This document shows positions 57,669-64,000 of a DNA stretch of 64,000 nucleotides, in pieces. The notes under the pieces are model-generated. The model saw only the letters and a list, made by a program, of their open reading frames with translations, was not told the DNA's origin and made no database searches. Both the position numbers and the translations under genes were made by a program. Source of the stretch: Cladophialophora immunda (lineage: Eukaryota > Ascomycota > Eurotiomycetes > Chaetothyriales > Herpotrichiellaceae); NCBI RefSeq assembly GCF_000835495.1, contig NW_015622546.1:1304883-1368882 (forward strand), read 5' to 3'. Position 1 is the stretch's first letter; each line of letters opens with the position of its first letter.

Positions 57669-59979
57669 TTACACTTGGTGCTCGGCGTCCTTTTCGGCCT
57701 CTTTCTCCGGATTTGACTCGTCGCTGCTGCGTTGCCCAGCAGGCGTAATATCGTCCGCCTCTCCACCGTCGCCGGTTCCAGCCTCGCGTCTGATGCGGGC
57801 CATCTCGTCTGGTGGAGGGGCAACCCATTCGCTGCTCTTCCACGGCTTCACACCAAGGATATACATGGTATCGATTTCCTCGAGTGTCCGGCCCTGGCCT
57901 TCAATGACGAAGAAGTAGACCAGGGGAATGGCAACCAAGTTACAGCCAGCAAAGACGTAGCCGTAGAGAAAGTCGATGTCTCCGGTAATGAACGGCGTAA
58001 AGAAGGCGATGAGGAAGTTCCATAGCCAGTTTGAGGCGGTAGACATGGCCATGCTCTTAGCCCGGTATCTCGAAGGGTACATTTCTCCACCTGCAAGCAT
58101 GTTAGAATCTGTACCTGCTAGCCAAGGGTGCTGGGGAAGTGGTGTGGAGGGAAAAGTGCGGTGAGGCCGTCTGATTTTCGGCCCCTTACACCCTCCGTCC
58201 ACACCACTTTCTGAGGCTGAAAACACCATGAAAACACCTACAAATTGTCCAGATGATAGGACCCCATGTCGTTGCAAAGCCAAAGATAAAGAAGGAGGCC
58301 ATCACAATCATCGCGGTGCCGCTGGATTCGGTCTTTTGGGGGTCGTGTTTGTCGAGGGAGAAATGGCCGACGTTGGCGAAAATCAGGAACATGAGGAACA
58401 TCCAGGCCGACCCAAACATAAGGGACTTGCGACGGCCATAATGTTCAACAATGTACAGACCGTAGAAAGTGGTGCCAAAGTTGATACCGTTCAAAATCAC
58501 TGGTATTTTGTCAGTAGTTGTATACAACCGAATCGGGAAATGTGGGGCTCCGGAATGGTCCTGCATAGCTGATGCAGATTCTGGAAGAGCTTACTTTGTG
58601 TCTGCAGGTAACTGTTAGCTTGTTCTGACAATAACTGAGTCCACAACAACAACCGGGGGCCAGGCTGTGGAAGGGGTCAGGCGCCGCGGAGCGGCTTCAC
58701 ACTTACCACAAAACTGTTGTTGATACCCGTTGCTTGGCTGAAAGTCTCTGTTAGCTGGCATCCGAGGGGAAATATGCGTGGTCACTCACAATATCACCGT
58801 GCCGTAGTAGAAGAAGTAGTTGGCACCAGTTAACTGCTGGAACATCTGCAGTGTCATGCCGAGGACGATACGGTACGTCATCTTGGGAGCACGGTACATG
58901 CGGAACCATTCAGCAATCGGGCTATCCTGCTTCGATTCTGCGCGAAGCTTGGCCTCGATCTCTTCCAATTCGATGTGGACGCTGTAATGGTTCGGTGGAG
59001 CTCCGTAAACCTTTTCCATGATTCGTTTGGCTTCGTCTCGGTGTCCTTTGCGGTACAGGTATCGAGGCGTGTCGGGGAAAAGAAGGATGCCACCCCCGAG
59101 GATGAAGGCCCAGACGAAGGCAATTCCCATGGGAATCCTCCATGACCCAGAGTTATGGCGTTGGTGTTCGTAAGTGCCAAAGTTGATGCAGGCAGCTAAG
59201 AAGATACCGAACGTGATCTGTAGGGCGAGTTAGCAGAGCCTCCACGCCACGGCAGGTGAAGGTATAACATACAAAGAGCTGGTAGGTACTGATCAGGGAC
59301 CCACGGATATGACGAGGGGCGGTCTCAGCTATCGGGAGTCAGCGAATGGATAAAAAGGCCGGCTTGACAGATCACTTACCCATATACATTGGCACGAGGA
59401 GCGACAATGCACCAACACCAAGACCGGCGACCCACCGGCCCATCATGATCTGGTACCAATGATGCTCCGAGGAGATCATGACAATGTTGCCAATGCAGAA
59501 GACAACGCACCAGAAGGTCACGCTCAGCCTTCTGCCGATGAAGTCGGCAATGGGAGCCGCGACCAGTGCGCCGATCAGTGTACCGATTGACAACTATCCC
59601 ACTTAGCCTTGGTTCGTCAGATTAGTACAAGTAGTCGACTTACCATTGCCACGATAAGGCCAGACCGCACGTTGCTGAAATAGAATGTCCCATCGCTGTG
59701 GCGCAGACCAAATCTTTCCAGGAAGTCTGGCATGGCAAGGAAGCCAGAAATCTGGCCGGTATCATAACCGAAGATGAATCCGCCCATAGAGATGAGAATA
59801 CCCATCCAGAACGATGCCCATGTTACTCGTCGCAGCGGCGAGTAGTCCAGAGCTGCCAGCGACTTCCTTGCCTCGGTAGCACCGGCGGCACTGGGATTAT
59901 ACTTGTCGTACCGTACCCAGTTGGTAAGGCCGAGCGACTCGCGAGTCAGCTCGGGCCTTCGAAACTTGAGATAACCCAT
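57669..59979 (-). CDS. MFS hexose-type sugar transporter with a 7-nt microexon
   Basis: A 583-residue sugar porter in eight exons: 59644-59979, 59380-59593, 59273-59328, 58790-59217, 58707-58737, 58595-58601, 58242-58499 and 57669-58090. Family motifs appear in order: GGFIFGYDTGQISGFL, ADFIGRRLSV, VPMYMAETAPRHIRGSL, PDTPRYLYRKG, QQLTGANYFFYYGTVIFQ, GINNSFVTQMILNGINFG, EHYGRRKSLM, WGPIIWTICGEMYPSRYRAK and EGQGRTLEEID. Twelve membrane helices are expected. The sixth exon is only ACACAAA and supplies Thr-Gln plus one base of Met. Without it the conserved SFVTQMILN cannot be made. Members import hexoses with protons or by facilitation; some sense sugars. The C-terminal tail is acidic. Confidence 0.92.
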
Positions 59980-62900
59980 GGTTTCTCGTATGCTTGTTTA
60001 ATCAAAAGCTTTGTGCTGAAGTTAGGTGAGATCTGCCAGAAAGTATAGACGGTGCGGTCTTTCTTATAGTCATTGGGAGGTTCGCCCCAATAAAATTCGT
60101 GTCCGAGCACGTGGAGGAGGGTTGTCTTCCAAGGTTACTTCGAGAAAAGCGGAGGAGTGCGGATGACCTGAGCGTAGAGTATGGAGATGTGTGGTGGCAT
60201 ATCCAATGGTGTAGCATGATGAGCGATTTCTGGAAGGGTTCTGTAAGCACGAGCCCACCTTCTTTTTCAATGCTAAGGCACAACGACAAGGCTCCAAAGG
60301 CGACTGTACGACAACGCACACCTCTTCGACACCATTTTCGACCCACCATGTCAACCGTGAACCAAGTACTATCCTTGTTCGCGTGAGATGCGAGATGTGA
60401 ACGTGCCCAAGGCATTCAGCAACAAGCAGAAATCGACTCCTGCTCCATACATCGGAGATCCTCAAAGTGCCACTTATTTCTTTATGCTGAGCTCCCACGA
60501 GGCTCTTCGGAACTCCGGTCTCCGATGCGATCAAGGCATAGGGACACAGCCAAGAGTCTGCCGGAAGTCTCGGACGTAGCAATGCAACTACTGCCCTTTG
60601 CGAGCAACTAGGACGGAGTCACTTGACCGATGACGAGATGCTACGATGGGTCGGAAGGAATTTCGAACAATGCCTTTTCTTCTCGTAGAGGAATCTCGTG
60701 TTTTGCCCCGTGGGGGAGAGGCCTCGGCAAATACGCATGGCCATGTAAGCTGAGCAAGCAACGAGGGGGATCTGCTGCAGTGGGCGCGAGGAATCAGCAC
60801 TCAGAATCCGCGAGAAGTTCACGAATCCGGTAGTTGTTGGCATGATGACAGGATTTGGACCTTTCTACACCAGCACCAACCAAGTACGCAGTTCGATGAA
60901 GTTTTGTATAGGTCGAACACCAGATCGACACGAGGGGGAGGCTGCCATGAAGCCTCGTGAGAAGTTGCAAGATTCTCGGATCCCGGAGGCCGCGGTGGCG
61001 CCTTGGATCTGGAAAGCCTGAGAGAAATGATGTCGGCGGCGCAAACAAGCATCCATCGCTCCGGCCGGCCACTTCAGCCACCGAGCTTATCCAGAGTCAG
61101 GTGATATCAAAAAGCCTTTCGCGGCGAATCGTGGTGTTTTCAATTGCCGAGATGGAGTCAGCCACGGGCCTCCCACCAACACGTTTTCGTCTTTTGAGCC
61201 ATTAGGCCAGCAGTGCCACCACCACCACCCCAGGGTTGTGAAACCGAATCCAGGTCTACGTTTTAAGGCTTTATTCAAGCAAATTAGCCTATTACAGGAT
61301 GGCATGTGCAGGTTAACACATCGGCCCATGTTTTACTGATGCTTTCCCGACATTTGTCGTGCATTATTAATGCGTCATTAACCTTGGCTACCTAATCACC
61401 ATACAGCACCAATGCCCTGTTATGCTAATCCGTCCCGACCCTTTGCAAATTCCTCGAACCACGCGCAAGCTCCCTTCTCGAACCCTTATGGTCTGATGTT
61501 TATTTCCCCCCTGGAGATGCAATCACGTTTTTATTGCAAATTCCGATCTCTCTGGTCTTTCGAAGATCGCTCCCAACCTCCCGTCAGCTCACTGTTACCA
61601 GCAATGGATGTAACGTCGACTGAGGTGACTGAGGTGGAGAAATGCATTCGTGCCTGGTCGCCTGTCGTTTTTCCAATAATCGTGGGTCACACAAGAAGTT
61701 TGGCACGTATTGCACGTCTGGCAGGGATCCGAATAGTATGCCCGCTTTTCGCACATCATGGCCTGTGTATATTGTACGAGCTCTGCATCCGACGATCGTT
61801 AACAAAACCGGGTTCTATGCTGACGGATTGTTTTGCATTTGTGCAACCCTCCCATTTTCACCCTTGAGAACCATCTCGACCACCCTTCCTCCCGTGGAAG
61901 GCCTTTAGGCAACCATAAATTTTGATTTCAAGGGGTTACAGAGGAGGGGCGTCGAGGTTGGCCTGTGCGCCCGCAGCACTAGGTGGATCTGGGAGAGAGA
62001 GTAATGACATGTTTAACTAGCGATGTCTCGACCACTGCATAGCGTATCCCAGATATCGATGTTCTCTCTGAAAATGTTACTGGTAGTTTATGTGTAGATC
62101 CCGCTGTAAATAGAAGAGTTCTACTGATTACCACGAAGATTGGCTTGGAAAACTCCTACATCGACGTTGAAATTGCCGCGATTGGCATCTTAGTACCTTA
62201 CAATATGGAAGTTCACTGCGTTCTAATGGTTCCTACAGGCCTCAACCTCTCTCACACTTTGTCGTATTTGCTCGCTTTGAAATCATGCACGGTCGGCTGA
62301 TCTGTTTGCATCTATGAGGCCCTTCAACTTGACTCAAGGACCCGTCGCCCTGTATCATGCTTTGCTCTACCATATGGATGGGCCTTTGTGAAAGAAGATG
62401 GGGAAGAGAAATTCCGCAAAGGCTGATGGCTCCCAGGGGTTTACAGTCTGAGCAGCCCCTCGGGGAAATGTAGCTTCTCCAGGAGCTCTATGGAAAGGAG
62501 GAGTGAGGGAGAGGATTTTAACAGAGTCGATGGCACTTGGGAGTTTGCAATGTGGGGAAGCAACATATATGATGTTGTGAAATTAGATACTGAGAAGAGA
62601 ATCACATCTAGGTCGGTCAACCACCTGCTAGGAGGCTGGCATCAAGGGAGATTTCTCGAAATCTGTACAAGAGTAGATACCAGGAGACATCAGGTAAAAA
62701 AAATGCTAGCTGGGTGAATGGAAGTTAAGGGCCAGTGCCAGGGGTCGGCTTCTGAGGAATTTGAGAAGGAGAGAAGTGATCTCACGGTGGAGAGCCTTAG
62801 CCGATAAGGTATCTTTGTTACTCTCTTGCACGCGGAGTTGGGCCTGGGAGACCAAACGTCAACCTCCGGTCCACCGTTGATTCTGTCTCGCTCGGGCTTA

Positions 62901-63037
62901 TTGCAATTTATAAAGATGACGGAGTAGTGCAAAAAACTTGAAAACCTTGTGTCGCCCGTTCGACGTCTTGCCTTCATGGAGTTGATAAAACCCAGGGGCA
63001 CAGCCTGACGTCCGAAGTCCACTCAGGGAGATCGGTA
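59980..63037. other. 3-kb interval without a recognisable gene
   Basis: It lies between two sugar-transporter genes on the same strand. ORFs here are short, mutually overlapping and without motifs. The first transporter's promoter must lie at its left end. Confidence 0.5.
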
Positions 63038-64000
63038 TCAGTGGTCGAGTTTCTGCGCAGCGTATTCTAGCTCGACCACATGATCCACCACTTCCCCTTT
63101 CGCAATCTTCTTGTTCCTGTTCGTAGAAGTCTTCCACGCGGCTCTCCCAGAGAAGAAGTACTCGTCGATTTGCTCCAGCGTGAGCCTCGCGGTTTCGGGG
63201 ACAAAAACAAAAGTGAGAACCAGCATGGCGAAAGTCACCCCTGTGCATTCGGCATGAGCAAGTGGAGTTCACAAACCTAGTGCGCATCTTGCTTACCTGC
63301 ATAAAAATACCCGACATTTAGACCCATGTTCCCGTAGTCCACGCTGAGCATGTAAGGTCCGTAGAAGCTGGCCGCAAATCCGAAGATCTGGTACACCAGC
63401 GTAGTCGACGCCTGTCCATACGTTCTCAGGCGGATGTTATGTTGCTCGGGCGCGGCGATCCAAACGCTGGTTCCAATGAACATGCCGAACAGGTAGGCCC
63501 AGAGGAAAAGGAACACCAGCAGCACCACCTTCGCGGTGTTAGATCCCTGGCCCAGTGCGGAGCCCACAATGGCGATGATCAACATGCAGATGGTCATGGT
63601 GCTGTAGCCCCAGAGCATTGAGAACCGGCGGCCCCCGTACTCAATAACAATGGGGCCTGGGATAGATCCCGCCATAGTGCAAGCCGCGATGATAAAGTTG
63701 TTCAGGAACGGATTCTTGATCCCGACCTTGGCCAGGAAAATAGCACCGTAGGGTCCCACGAATTTGGACCCGGTAATCGCCAACCCGACCATGATCAGAC
63801 CGCTCACCACGGTACGACGGAAATTGGTACCGCGATAGATCTCGGTCCAGTTCGAGGTTGTGCCATACAGCCTTTCCATGTCAATATGGCGCTGGACGTC
63901 TTGGACCTGGAGGAGAACGTCTGGGTGATCGGGAACCTTCGCGTAGAACCAGGCAAAAGATCTCTTCGCGGCTTCTTCGCGGCCTTTGGTAAGCAGCCAC
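63038..64000 (-). CDS. MFS sugar transporter, 3' part (5' end outside window)
   Basis: The C-terminal part of a second sugar porter, exons 63297-64000 (open to the window edge) and 63038-63240, joined by a 56-bp phase-1 intron. The frame continues above the internal ATG at 63879 as WLLTKGREEAAKRSFAWFYA, a typical central cytosolic loop, so 63879 is not the start. Helices 7-12 follow: NFIIAACTMAGSIPGPIVIE, then YGGRRFSMLWGYS, and the closing PETARLTLEQIDEYFFSGRA. The loop motif and WIAAPEQHNIRLRTYGQA resemble the alpha-glucoside/disaccharide branch of the family more than hexose carriers. The tail ends QKLDH. Confidence 0.87.

Overview
The window is nuclear DNA of a filamentous ascomycete (Pezizomycotina). 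Genes are broken by many short introns (about 47-190 bp) with GT..AG ends and CTRAC-type branch sites. The content is typical of such fungi: Zn2Cys6 regulator, Dal5-type and hexose-type MFS carriers, HET-domain protein, PTH11-like rhodopsin-fold protein, RRM-type RNA-dependent RNA polymerase. The sugar-transporter and oxygenase content would suit a Chaetothyriales- or Eurotiales-like fungus, but that placement is a guess. Exon borders below were worked out by hand from splice signals, reading phase and family motifs.

Region 1 (1-18503) is a compact run of eight catabolic or secondary-metabolism genes: the 3' part of a Baeyer-Villiger-type flavin monooxygenase, a MaoC/hydratase-2 protein, an acetoacetyl-CoA-synthetase-like ligase, a Zn2Cys6 regulator, a P450 with no obvious membrane anchor, a cytochrome b5 / b5-reductase fusion, a nitronate-monooxygenase-family flavoprotein and an anion-type MFS carrier. 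The ligase ends in ARL, the flavoprotein in AKL and the hydratase in LKL, so part of the chemistry is probably peroxisomal. Ligase/regulator and P450/b5-reductase are divergent pairs with shared promoter regions. I read this as a candidate regulated uptake, oxidation, CoA-activation and hydration module whose substrate is unknown.

Region 2 (19029-24528) is unstable accessory DNA: a HET-domain gene, a truncated HET relic, and a membrane-protein gene broken by one in-frame TAA.

Region 3 (25009-46786) is mostly core genes: a Sos7-like kinetochore protein, divergent ribosomal proteins uS4 and eL21, an RdRP, mitochondrial D-lactate dehydrogenase, an acyltransferase-3 membrane protein, an APC amino-acid permease and a PTH11-like membrane protein.

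Region 4 (46787-56736) is gene-poor. It holds a 597-bp inverted-repeat transposon (MULE-like) with a near-perfect 8-bp target duplication, two adjacent tandem arrays (about 92-bp and 84-bp units), an unrecognised intronless ORF of up to 595 codons, and weak hypothetical genes.

Region 5 (57669-64000) carries two sugar transporters on the minus strand, separated by 3 kb of apparently empty DNA. The first contains a 7-nt microexon; the second runs off the window edge. No rRNA, convincing tRNA or CRISPR array was seen.
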